7,652 nucleotides of DNA, taken from assembly GCA_964631745.1 (NCBI GenBank), contig CAZVWV010000160.1, positions 1 to 7,652 of the forward strand, written 5' to 3'. Of the stretch, positions 1 to 5,607 are shown piece by piece. Each line of letters starts with the position of its first letter. Position 1 is the first letter of the stretch. The position numbers and the translations under genes were made by a program. The notes beneath the pieces are model-generated. The model was not told the DNA's origin and did no database searches. It worked only from the letters and a program-made list of their open reading frames with translations. The DNA is from CAZVWV01 sp964631745. Lineage in GTDB: Bacteria; Bdellovibrionota_C; UBA2361; JBGSMV01.

Positions 1-1
1 T

Positions 2-424
2 TGTCAGGCCGACGCGGAAGAGAGCGCCAAGTTGCACGCAGAGCTGTTGGGAAACGCCGAGGAGCTTTTGCAGCTTTTAAAGATTCCTTACCGTGTGGTC
101 GATGTTTGCGGCGGAGATATGGGGCTAGGGCAGGTCTATAAGAACGATATAGAGAGCTGGATGCCTTCGCGCAATAACTACGGCGAAACACACTCGTGCT
201 CAACCTTTTATGACTTTCAAGCGCGCAGGCTGAATCTGCGTTACAAGGATGGCGCTGGCAAAAACGTTTATTGCCATACTTTGAATAATACCTTAGTGGC
301 CTCGCCGCGCATTTTGATTCCGCTATTGGAGTTGAACCAGAATGCAGATGGCAGCGTTACGATACCGGAGGTTTTGCGCGCGTATATGGGTGGACAATCG
401 CACATTTCGCCCTCGCAAATATAA
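2..424 (+). CDS. serS: Seryl-tRNA synthetase, C-terminal part (5' end outside window)
   Basis: This is the 3' end of a class II aminoacyl-tRNA synthetase that charges tRNA-Ser with serine in the cytoplasm. The frame is open from base 2, so the first in-window TTG (32) is not the real start. Visible are the segment after the adenylate loop (PYRVVDVCGGDMGLG), the motif YDIExW-like stretch read as NDIESWMPSRNNYGETHS, the hallmark DFQARRLNLRY, then LNNTLVASPRILIPLLELNQ as motif 3 and the very typical ending DGSVTIPEVLRAYMGG. About 140 of the usual 420-430 residues are present. Compared with the common bacterial form, GETHSCS replaces REISSCS and ASPR replaces the AVGR of motif 3; the motif-3 arginine is kept. 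The stop is TAA at 422-424. Identity is secure; the divergence says the host is not a well-studied model lineage. Confidence 0.96.
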   Translation, partial: CQADAEESAKLHAELLGNAEELLQLLKIPYRVVDVCGGDMGLGQVYKNDIESWMPSRNNYGETHSCSTFYDFQARRLNLRYKDGAGKNVYCHTLNNTLVASPRILIPLLELNQNADGSVTIPEVLRAYMGGQSHISPSQI

Positions 425-471
425 GATCTATTCATCTTTGCTGATATCGTTGTAGGCTTCGGGAAGGCATC

Positions 472-485
472 CTTATGTTCATAAG
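472..485. promoter_or_regulatory. Perfect dyad CTTATG-tt-CATAAG upstream of cheX
   Basis: A 6-bp perfect inverted repeat with a 2-base centre lies 26 bases before the cheX ATG. The 2-base centre is too short for a stable RNA hairpin, so a dimeric protein binding site is the more natural reading. A similar dyad (TTATGC-t-GCATAA) lies at 5567-5579 upstream of the orphan gene pair. No convincing -35/-10 pair was found nearby, so the operator role is speculative. Confidence 0.3.
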
Positions 486-497
486 TTGAAGGCATTT

Positions 498-502
498 GAA
501 GG
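498..502 (+). promoter_or_regulatory. Ribosome binding site of cheX (GAAGG)
   Basis: GAAGG ends 9 bases before ATG 512. This supports the 512 start over the ATG at 504, which lies in another frame and does not lead into the CheX reading frame. Confidence 0.5.
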
Positions 503-511
503 CATGGCAGT

Positions 512-1003
512 ATGACCAGTGAAATCGAAAATCCACCACACTTAGATGTTTTTATTGAAGCTACAAAATCCGTAATTTCCGCGATGGCGATGACTGAGGT
601 GCGCCCCGGCGCCCATTCCATTAAGGATACCAACAAGGTATTTGGGGCCGTCACAGGAATAATCGGCTTGGCCGGGCCGATGGTGCATGCCACCATGGCC
701 ATCAGCTTCGAGGAGGCCAGCATCTTTGAGATTTTTACTAACATGTTGGGCGATACCGTAACGGAGATTAGCAACGATATCTTGGACGCCGTTGGAGAAT
801 TCACCAATATGATCTGCGGGGATTCCAAGCGTCGACTTGCGGAGCGAGGTATCGTGCTCGACATGGCGACTCCTTTGGTAATCAGCGGACATGATGTTCG
901 TATCCGTGATCGCGTAACGCGCCGGACTTATATCTTGCCGTTCTATACCAGCAAAGGTTGCTTCGTATTGGAGACAAATTTGCCGGGCCAGTTGGGGAAA
1001 TGA
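512..1003 (+). CDS. cheX: CheX-like CheY-P phosphatase (chemotaxis phosphatase family)
   Basis: The 163-residue cytoplasmic protein matches the CheX family in length and layout: an N-terminal helix in a segment starting at about residue 10 (LDVFIEATKSVI), a central part reading VTGIIGLAGPMVHATMAISF, then the catalytic helix. That helix carries the family signature D-x3-E-x2-N: D92, E96 and N99 in DAVGEFTNMICG. In known CheX and FliY/CheC phosphatases the Glu and Asn position water and the bound response regulator to remove phosphate from CheY-P, resetting chemotaxis. The C-terminal VISGHDVRIRD...FVLET segment fits the remaining beta strands. Only one ExxN motif is present, as in CheX; CheC has two. 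It follows serS by 87 nt and has no other chemotaxis gene beside it. It could also act on a non-chemotaxis response regulator. The family call is secure from the motif; the partner is unknown. Confidence 0.85.
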   Translation: MTSEIENPPHLDVFIEATKSVISAMAMTEVRPGAHSIKDTNKVFGAVTGIIGLAGPMVHATMAISFEEASIFEIFTNMLGDTVTEISNDILDAVGEFTNMICGDSKRRLAERGIVLDMATPLVISGHDVRIRDRVTRRTYILPFYTSKGCFVLETNLPGQLGK

Positions 1004-1024
1004 GGTTTTCTTCTTACGGCGAAG

Positions 1025-2617
1025 TCACTCACGAATTTTGGCTAAGATAATCTCTTTATCGTCTGCGGTCTTGCGAAATGTGATCTTTGCTTCTACGGCA
1101 GCCAGAGCTCTCTTGAAAATCTCATAGCTCTGATTCCGCGCTCCAATCGACCTAATCAAAGCCACTGATTTGTAGGGTCCGCGCGTAATTACCTCCTCAA
1201 CGCTAGAATCTCTAAACGGGCTTAAAGCTAAGATGCTCCTATTTCGTTTTCTCCTAAGGTCTCGGAAGTCACGTTTCTGATCGAACGGAAAAGAGTCGAT
1301 CTTGGTAGCCGTGTACGGCAGGCCATAGCTCTTGGCTTCAAGCCAACGCAAAGCCTCAAGCGAGAAATCATCGGTGGCGCCAATTATCAAAAGTGCTTCG
1401 CCGGGGGGATGGGATTTAATAATTTGCGTCTGTAGCTCAGCCCATCCCGGCCGTCCCTCTAGCTCCTGTCGAATTGCCCCGGCTCGGGTGTCTAAGAATT
1501 TTGGAAATGGAGTCAGAAAGATTACGGCCAAAAAAAGCATGAGGGCGATCTGGGAGATGCGTGTGCGCTGCTTCTCAATCAAAGTGACGGCGCCCAAACT
1601 TGCCAGCAGGAAGATTGGAGGAATAGCCACCATAAAGTGCCTAGGTTCGTTGGTGGTGGAGAGCAGCAGAATGCCAAGGGATGCGAAGATAGAGCAGGTT
1701 GATACTCGTACGAGTTCGGATTTACGCCAGAAGGTCAGCGTGCCGAGTAGTGCGCATAGTAATGTGAGCGCCGCTACCGGAGTCGAGATGCAGTACTCGT
1801 TCAAGTAGGCGCGAACTTCATACAGAAGATTCTCTGCGCTAAACATGGGCGCGTTGCTGGGGTGGCCCACTAAGAAATGCCAGGCCGCCTCTCGGTCGGT
1901 TACGATTAGCCAGAGTCCGAGAAGTCCGAAGAAGATCGCCAGGCATAGCGCCAGCTCTCGCGCGTTGCGACTCAGGGATTGGCCATTAGTAGGAAGTGCA
2001 AGACCTAAGAAGATTCCGGGAAGCAGCAAGATTCCAAAGCTGTACTTTGTTAACGTTACCGCCATTAAAAGCAGAGCAAGTCCCAGGGCAAAAAGCGCCC
2101 CGGCTTTTCTTTTCTGCAAGAAGAGAAAGACCAGGGCTGCCAAAAGCGTGGCCAGAGGCTCAAGCATGCAGAGCGCGCTGTTGCGCGTAGCGATATCACT
2201 GGTCGCGAAAAGAAAAATCGAGATTGCGGCGGCGCTACGCGCAAAATTTGGTGTAATATCAAGTGCGCATGCGCAATTATATGTGAGTATCCCCAGAAGC
2301 AGGGCAGTCAGAATATAAAATATGACCGAGGGCCACCTGCTGGAAGCATAGCTTGGGCCTAGGGCGAGATACGAAGTCGCCAAGGCTATTGAATTTATGG
2401 GCGGGTAAAATCCTTGCCGTGTCAGGCTCTGTGTGACGGCGCGACTCTCGCCGGATTTTACTGCTGAATATACTTCGATGCCGGCATTGGCGTGATCGGA
2501 CTCGTCCGTGTCAAAAGGTATCGTGAGAAGACCCACTTGCTGCCAAGCTACGGTTGAACAGAGCGCCAGGATCACCAGCGCGACCAGCATCGAACTGATG
2601 GCGAGCGTGCGTTCCAT
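1025..2617 (-). CDS. GT-C family membrane glycosyltransferase (PMT/ArnT-like), 530 aa
   Basis: This polytopic inner-membrane protein is predicted to transfer a sugar from a polyprenyl-phosphate donor on the periplasmic face. It opens with a transmembrane helix (about residues 7-27), followed by an acidic first-loop motif FDTDESDHANAG (about 35-46; D36, D38, E39), the place where GT-C enzymes hold their catalytic acid and metal. Next comes QGFYPPINSI (about 69-77), typical of the GT39 first loop. Further family-like spots are MLEPLATLLA (151-160), TLTKYSF (188-194) and NEPRHFMVAIPPIFLLASLG (323-342), the latter like the conserved Arg-rich helix near the end of the membrane core. From about 372 to 530 it is soluble, probably periplasmic. 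The start ATG lies one base after the stop of the upstream 740-aa homologue and has a strong AAGGAG site. Substrate is unknown; LPS, glycolipid or protein glycosylation are all possible. Confidence 0.8.
   Translation of the reverse strand: MERTLAISSMLVALVILALCSTVAWQQVGLLTIPFDTDESDHANAGIEVYSAVKSGESRAVTQSLTRQGFYPPINSIALATSYLALGPSYASSRWPSVIFYILTALLLGILTYNCACALDITPNFARSAAAISIFLFATSDIATRNSALCMLEPLATLLAALVFLFLQKRKAGALFALGLALLLMAVTLTKYSFGILLLPGIFLGLALPTNGQSLSRNARELALCLAIFFGLLGLWLIVTDREAAWHFLVGHPSNAPMFSAENLLYEVRAYLNEYCISTPVAALTLLCALLGTLTFWRKSELVRVSTCSIFASLGILLLSTTNEPRHFMVAIPPIFLLASLGAVTLIEKQRTRISQIALMLFLAVIFLTPFPKFLDTRAGAIRQELEGRPGWAELQTQIIKSHPPGEALLIIGATDDFSLEALRWLEAKSYGLPYTATKIDSFPFDQKRDFRDLRRKRNRSILALSPFRDSSVEEVITRGPYKSVALIRSIGARNQSYEIFKRALAAVEAKITFRKTADDKEIILAKIRE
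2181..2244. repeat. Perfect 12-bp inverted repeat inside the 530-aa glycosyltransferase gene
   Basis: TTGCGCGTAGCG at 2181-2192 is the exact reverse complement of CGCTACGCGCAA at 2233-2244, with 40 bases between. Both arms are coding (FARSA and IATRN in the protein), so the repeat may be accidental or reflect GCGC-rich codon choice. It could form an mRNA hairpin in the middle of the gene. Seen directly; function not inferred. Confidence 0.6.
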
Positions 2618-2618
2618 C

Positions 2619-4841
2619 TTAGCTCTCCTTCTTAGGAATTTTGAACACCCGAATCTCCGGATTATGAAAGCCGTATTGGTAAGCGCGCTTGCTCCAGATT
2701 ACTTCGGGCTTAACCCGGTTGAAGAGACTTAGTATCGCGCGACCAAGCGGGTGTCTCTCTTTCAGAAAATCAATGTAGCGATCGTAGTAAAACGAGGAGA
2801 GGATCACGTAATCAATCTTGTCTTCCTGAAAGCGTTCGATGGAGAACTCTTTGTTCTCTTGAGATTTGTCAGTGCCCAAAAGCTCCATAACCTTATAGCG
2901 CGCTGGATCGAGTTTCGGGCCGTAAAATCGCCAATCCATCAGGATGTTAGCGCCTGTGGGGATGTGTTGCTCGATCCACAGGCTGGCCTCCGCGCGAGTG
3001 TCATGGCGCGCCTGGTAGCTGTGTAGCGCGCTATAGGTGCCGGGCAAGACCCAAGATATTAGCATAAGGCCATAGAACATAAGAGTGCTCGGGCGACCCA
3101 GCCAGGTCAGTGCTATGCGGTAAAATTCCCCGATGGCGAGAGCCATGAACGGAATGCAGGGTAGGATATACCGTTCCGGTTGAGGAAAGGTCTTAGCTTT
3201 GACGTATTCGGCCGGCAGATAAAAGAGAAAGCATCCCCAAAATACTACCAGCCTCAGCGGCGTGCGGGAACGCCCTATAAATCCCATTGCGAAGACTCCA
3301 AGGAAGGTCACGAGGGGGGTCAAAGCAGGCAATATGCTGTAACGCAGATGGAAGGCCCAATAGAAAGTTGAAGGCGGTAGTGCGCCCGAGTGTCCGCTTT
3401 GCATGTGTCGTTGTTCCACCAAGAAATCCCGAATGAATGAGGACGAGTTCAGAATGGAGTACGGGGTAATGATTACAAACCCCACCGGCACCATCACCAG
3501 GCCCAAGATCGTCGGCAAAAGCAAAGATTTCCAAGTGAGTGTGCGATCGAGCCTAAGTATGTAGCAAACGGATGGTAGAAAAACGAAGCTGGCTACCAAA
3601 ATGCCGGAATATTTGCAGGATGCTGCGAAGCCTGCCATAAGCCCGCAAAGGGCGAGATTGTAGATCTGTTGCTTCTCTAGAAATCTAACCACGAACAGGA
3701 CGCTAAGGAGCGAAAAGAAGGTGAGTGATATGTCCTCTTTAATGTAGCGGCTACAAATGACGTGAAGCGGCGCCACCGCTGTCAGGTAGGCGGCGCTGAA
3801 ACCGGCCAGCGTGCCCCAACGTCTCCCCAGAAAATAGACTATCAATATGGTTAGGGTGCCTAAACATGCCGTGACCGCGCGTCCCCAAATTGCACGGTCT
3901 TTGAAGTGGTACGTCTGGCCTGAGACCTTTTCGGCGACCCAGGATGAGAGCGCTGTGCTGTAAACCACAAAACTTGGATGAAAGAAATAGTCGGGGTCCA
4001 AATTTCCTGATTTGACTATGCGATCTGCGATCTTTAGTTTGCGAGACTCGTCCGGATGATAAAATTCCGGAAGTCCGAAATTGAGGGCAGAGAATCTGAG
4101 CCAGGCCCCAAAGCACAGCACCAGTATTAGAGCCACTCGTTCGTAAGGAATTATTAATTCAGTTTCTTCATGTGGTCCAAGCCCTCGCGAGAGCTTTAGT
4201 CCGAACAGAAAAACAGCTATGGCAAAAAACACATAGGCGCTTCGTTCCCACTGGTCAGGATGGGAGAAGCTCCAAAGAATGCATGCAAGTATCGGAACAA
4301 GCGCGCTAAGAAGTCTAAATTTTCGCGGCAGCAACGTCCAGGCTGCCGCCATCAAGAGAGAGAGAGAGAGGCAAAGCGGAGCGCCCCAGCGGAATGCAGG
4401 CAGAAAGACTAACCCTTTGCGGGGTGTGATTCTGATGGAAGAGATCTTTGCTCCAAGTTGGCGGTTGGTAGCTTCACTCAGGAAAGGCGAAAGAGCATGG
4501 GCTTGCAAGGAGAGGCTCTTGAACGATCGTGAGCGCAGTTCTAGAACGCCGACGGGGGCCTGGTTTTTATAGGCAATTTTATCGTTGAGGTAGAAATCGA
4601 AATTCGATGAGCGCTCAGAGGGCTCAAAGCTTATAGTGACCAGAGCAGAAATCGCAGAGATTCGATCTTCCACGAGCTTAAAGCTAGGCAAGCTCCAGCC
4701 GGTTTGCGACAGGCCCTGAACGCGGAAGTCGCGCCCTTGAGTTGGCGAAATCTCACCGTCGAAGCTCTTGGTCATAGCCAAGACCAACGCCAAAAAGGGG
4801 AGGGCCAGCAAAAATATAGAAAGGAGAGCTCTGCGCAACAT
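2619..4841 (-). CDS. GT-C family glycosyltransferase (GT39/PMT-like) with extra N-terminal extracytoplasmic domain, 740 aa
   Basis: A large inner-membrane glycosyltransferase of the dolichyl/polyprenyl-phosphate-sugar type. Layout: N-terminal membrane anchor or signal (about 5-23); a predicted beta-rich extracytoplasmic domain of about 120 residues (25-145); two or three hydrophobic helices (about 153-216); then the GT-C core from about 235. The core begins with LRFSALNFGLPEFYHPDE (248-265), whose PDE end (P263, D264, E265) is the catalytic-acid loop, and continues with YFFHPSFVVY (285-294), RYIKEDISL (365-373), ASCKYSGIL (407-415) and PQPERYILPCIPFMALAIGE (553-572), all typical of this superfamily. 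The C-terminal 125 or so residues (RAEASLWIEQHIPTG onward) form a soluble periplasmic tail. At 740 aa it is longer than the usual 450-550, because of the added N-terminal domain. No good Shine-Dalgarno precedes ATG 4841, and no in-frame start lies just upstream. It is probably co-transcribed with the 530-aa paralogue that follows after one base and with the small gene ending 54 nt upstream. Substrate unknown. Confidence 0.82.
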   Translation of the reverse strand: MLRRALLSIFLLALPFLALVLAMTKSFDGEISPTQGRDFRVQGLSQTGWSLPSFKLVEDRISAISALVTISFEPSERSSNFDFYLNDKIAYKNQAPVGVLELRSRSFKSLSLQAHALSPFLSEATNRQLGAKISSIRITPRKGLVFLPAFRWGAPLCLSLSLLMAAAWTLLPRKFRLLSALVPILACILWSFSHPDQWERSAYVFFAIAVFLFGLKLSRGLGPHEETELIIPYERVALILVLCFGAWLRFSALNFGLPEFYHPDESRKLKIADRIVKSGNLDPDYFFHPSFVVYSTALSSWVAEKVSGQTYHFKDRAIWGRAVTACLGTLTILIVYFLGRRWGTLAGFSAAYLTAVAPLHVICSRYIKEDISLTFFSLLSVLFVVRFLEKQQIYNLALCGLMAGFAASCKYSGILVASFVFLPSVCYILRLDRTLTWKSLLLPTILGLVMVPVGFVIITPYSILNSSSFIRDFLVEQRHMQSGHSGALPPSTFYWAFHLRYSILPALTPLVTFLGVFAMGFIGRSRTPLRLVVFWGCFLFYLPAEYVKAKTFPQPERYILPCIPFMALAIGEFYRIALTWLGRPSTLMFYGLMLISWVLPGTYSALHSYQARHDTRAEASLWIEQHIPTGANILMDWRFYGPKLDPARYKVMELLGTDKSQENKEFSIERFQEDKIDYVILSSFYYDRYIDFLKERHPLGRAILSLFNRVKPEVIWSKRAYQYGFHNPEIRVFKIPKKES
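2625..2630 (-). promoter_or_regulatory. Strong Shine-Dalgarno of the 530-aa glycosyltransferase, inside the end of the 740-aa gene
   Basis: On the minus strand AAGGAG lies 7 bases before the ATG at 2617 and overlaps the last sense codons of the upstream gene (…AAG AAG GAG AGC TAA). The stop and start read TAA-G-ATG, so ribosomes finishing the first protein are placed to begin the second. This fixes the start of the downstream gene. Confidence 0.75.
4355..4370. repeat. Dinucleotide tract (AG)8 within the 740-aa glycosyltransferase gene
   Basis: Eight uninterrupted AG units on the + strand, so (CT)8 in the coding strand, encoding alternating Leu and Ser near residues 157-163 at the start of a membrane helix. 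Unit number is not a multiple of three bases, so gain or loss of one unit shifts the frame and would end the protein near residue 160, before the catalytic core. Such tracts are known slippage sites in phase-variable surface genes of other bacteria; here that role is inference. Confidence 0.9.
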
Positions 4842-4895
4842 GCCTGAGACTGTATCAGAAAGAGGTGAGGATGGGGCCCCTGTTTTTCTAAATTA

Positions 4896-5264
4896 TTACA
4901 GGTCCGCCATGATGCGGTGTTTCTCTGCGGCTAGGGCTTGGATCATCGGGATCGGCTCCAAGATACGGGAGATTTTTTTGGGGTCGCCGTATCCGAGCGC
5001 TCTGTAATCTGCAATTTGCTGCACGCCCAGATCTGCCATAAGGGTTGGAAGGATCTTATCAGGGTCGTTTTTACTCACAAGGGATGTCGGATTTCCTTTG
5101 ATATCTAAGTTGATAATTAATTCACAGTTCGGAATCGAGTCTTTGTGATCGCCATAGTTTGCGAGCGAGATCCGAATAGCGTTGGCAGCCTGAACAATTT
5201 GGAGATCCACCCCGCCAAAGGTGGGAGACTGCGCTAAGAAGTAGTTCGGAAATTCTTTGCTCAT
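4896..5264 (-). CDS. Conserved-looking hypothetical protein, 122 aa, translationally coupled to the 82-aa gene
   Basis: I do not recognise this protein. It has no signal peptide or membrane segment and looks like a small soluble alpha/beta protein. Visible parts are an N-terminal FPNYFLAQSPTFGGVDLQIVQAANAIRISLANYGD stretch in two pieces (residues 5-17 and 18-39), a strand-like segment CELIINLDIKGNP (47-59), and a helical C-terminal half with DPDKILPTLMADLGVQQIADY (68-87, ends approximate) and a charged end LAAEKHRIMADL. The ATG overlaps the stop of the upstream 82-aa gene as ATGA, and a weak purine run precedes it, so translation is probably coupled. It ends 54 nt before the 740-aa glycosyltransferase. 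The coupling suggests that its product acts with the 82-residue protein, perhaps as a chaperone, immunity or binding partner. That role is only inferred. Confidence 0.7.
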   Translation of the reverse strand: MSKEFPNYFLAQSPTFGGVDLQIVQAANAIRISLANYGDHKDSIPNCELIINLDIKGNPTSLVSKNDPDKILPTLMADLGVQQIADYRALGYGDPKKISRILEPIPMIQALAAEKHRIMADL

Positions 5265-5509
5265 TTTGGAATCATCTCTGCTAATGCATGCCCGAGGGAT
5301 TTCATTAGGCCTTCACCGATGAAAGTTGCCACAACGGTCTCGAAAGCATCGCCCAGATTTGCGGGGTGTTTAGTCTTATTAGGAACGAGATCTCTATTGG
5401 AGGCCGGACCGATGCCAAAAGCGTTACCGTCTAAGGCGTCGCCAAGCGCTGGGCCCGCACCTATGGGCCCCAACCCCGCCAAACTTTCCCCATGCATCTT
5501 TTGACTCAT
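5261..5509 (-). CDS. Hypothetical Gly/Ala-rich small protein, 82 aa, first gene of the proposed operon
   Basis: Not recognised. The first 35 or so residues are rich in Gly, Ala and Leu, with the repeated pattern GLGPIGAGPALGDALDG and FGIGP (residues 12-36). A polar middle follows (SNRDLVPNKTKHP, 37-49). The C-terminal third (50-82) is an amphipathic helical stretch, DAFETVVATFIGEGLMKSLG, ending in AEMIPK. There is no classical signal peptide. The minus-strand frame is chosen over the opposite-strand frame because it has an upstream GAGAAGG, a possible promoter, and a 4-base ATGA overlap with the next gene. The ribosome site lies only 2 bases from ATG 5509; the second ATG at codon 5 is 14 bases from it, so the exact start is uncertain. 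It could be a small secreted or assembling protein, or one half of a two-component small system. Confidence 0.6.
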   Translation of the reverse strand: MSQKMHGESLAGLGPIGAGPALGDALDGNAFGIGPASNRDLVPNKTKHPANLGDAFETVVATFIGEGLMKSLGHALAEMIPK

Positions 5510-5511
5510 AA

Positions 5512-5518
5512 CCTTCTC
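5512..5518 (-). promoter_or_regulatory. Ribosome binding site of the 82-aa gene (GAGAAGG)
   Basis: GAGAAGG on the minus strand sits unusually close to ATG 5509 (2 bases). If the GAG part pairs, spacing is about 6 bases. The next in-frame ATG, four codons later, is about 14 bases away. Either start is possible. Confidence 0.4.
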
Positions 5519-5565
5519 TGAGTTTCTATTACAAACCTCTAAAGCTGTTATGCGCCTTTGCAGAC

Positions 5566-5594
5566 ATTATGCTGCATAAGCAGTAACATATCGA
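5566..5594 (-). promoter_or_regulatory. Candidate sigma-70-type promoter for the orphan pair / glycosyltransferase operon
   Basis: On the minus strand, TCGATA (5594-5589; 4 of 6 to TTGACA) and CATAAT (5571-5566; 5 of 6 to TATAAT) are 17 bases apart, placing transcription near 5559 with a leader of about 50 bases before the 82-aa gene. This is the best match in the 98-nt gap after the HDOD gene. It is pattern matching only. Confidence 0.4.
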
Positions 5595-5599
5595 ATATG
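5567..5599. promoter_or_regulatory. Cluster of short dyads overlapping the candidate promoter
   Basis: Three small inverted repeats lie together: TTATGC-t-GCATAA (5567-5579), CTGC-ataa-GCAG (5572-5583) and CATAT-cga-ATATG (5587-5599). The first overlaps the candidate -10 element and the last the -35, the usual position for repressor operators. No T-run follows on either strand, so they do not look like an intrinsic terminator for the HDOD gene. Confidence 0.35.
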
Positions 5600-5607
5600 C
5601 AAAGTTT

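Larger units (their letters stand above)
463..505 (+). repeat. Three copies of GAAGGCAT in the serS-cheX gap
   Basis: The octamer GAAGGCAT occurs at 463-470, 488-495 and 498-505, all in the same orientation and all inside the 87-nt gap. The last copy supplies the purine-rich stretch that looks like the cheX ribosome binding site. The repeats could be a regulator or small-RNA target, or simple local duplication. No function can be assigned from sequence. Confidence 0.4.

Noticed and set aside
268..864. Long minus-strand frame (198 codons) across the end of serS and the middle of cheX
   Set aside because: It lies antisense to two genes with clear family motifs, spans their boundary, and its peptide shows no recognisable domain. 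It is a mirror of the codon pattern on the other strand.
1004..1024. Possible bidirectional terminator between the convergent cheX and glycosyltransferase genes
   Set aside because: Only 21 bases separate the stops and no inverted repeat of useful length is present there.
1332..2318. Two + strand frames of about 157 codons antisense to the 530-aa glycosyltransferase
   Set aside because: The opposite strand has a continuous GT-C protein with motifs and membrane helices. These frames are basic, serine-rich shadows without ribosome sites.
4868..4886. GGGGCCCC followed by a T-run on the + strand, resembling an intrinsic terminator
   Set aside because: The palindrome leaves no loop and the T-run would serve + strand transcription, whereas the genes on both sides are on the minus strand.
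5319..5504. + strand frame of 61 codons opposite the 82-aa gene
   Set aside because: The minus-strand frame has a purine-rich ribosome site, a candidate promoter and an ATGA overlap with the next gene; the + frame has none of these.
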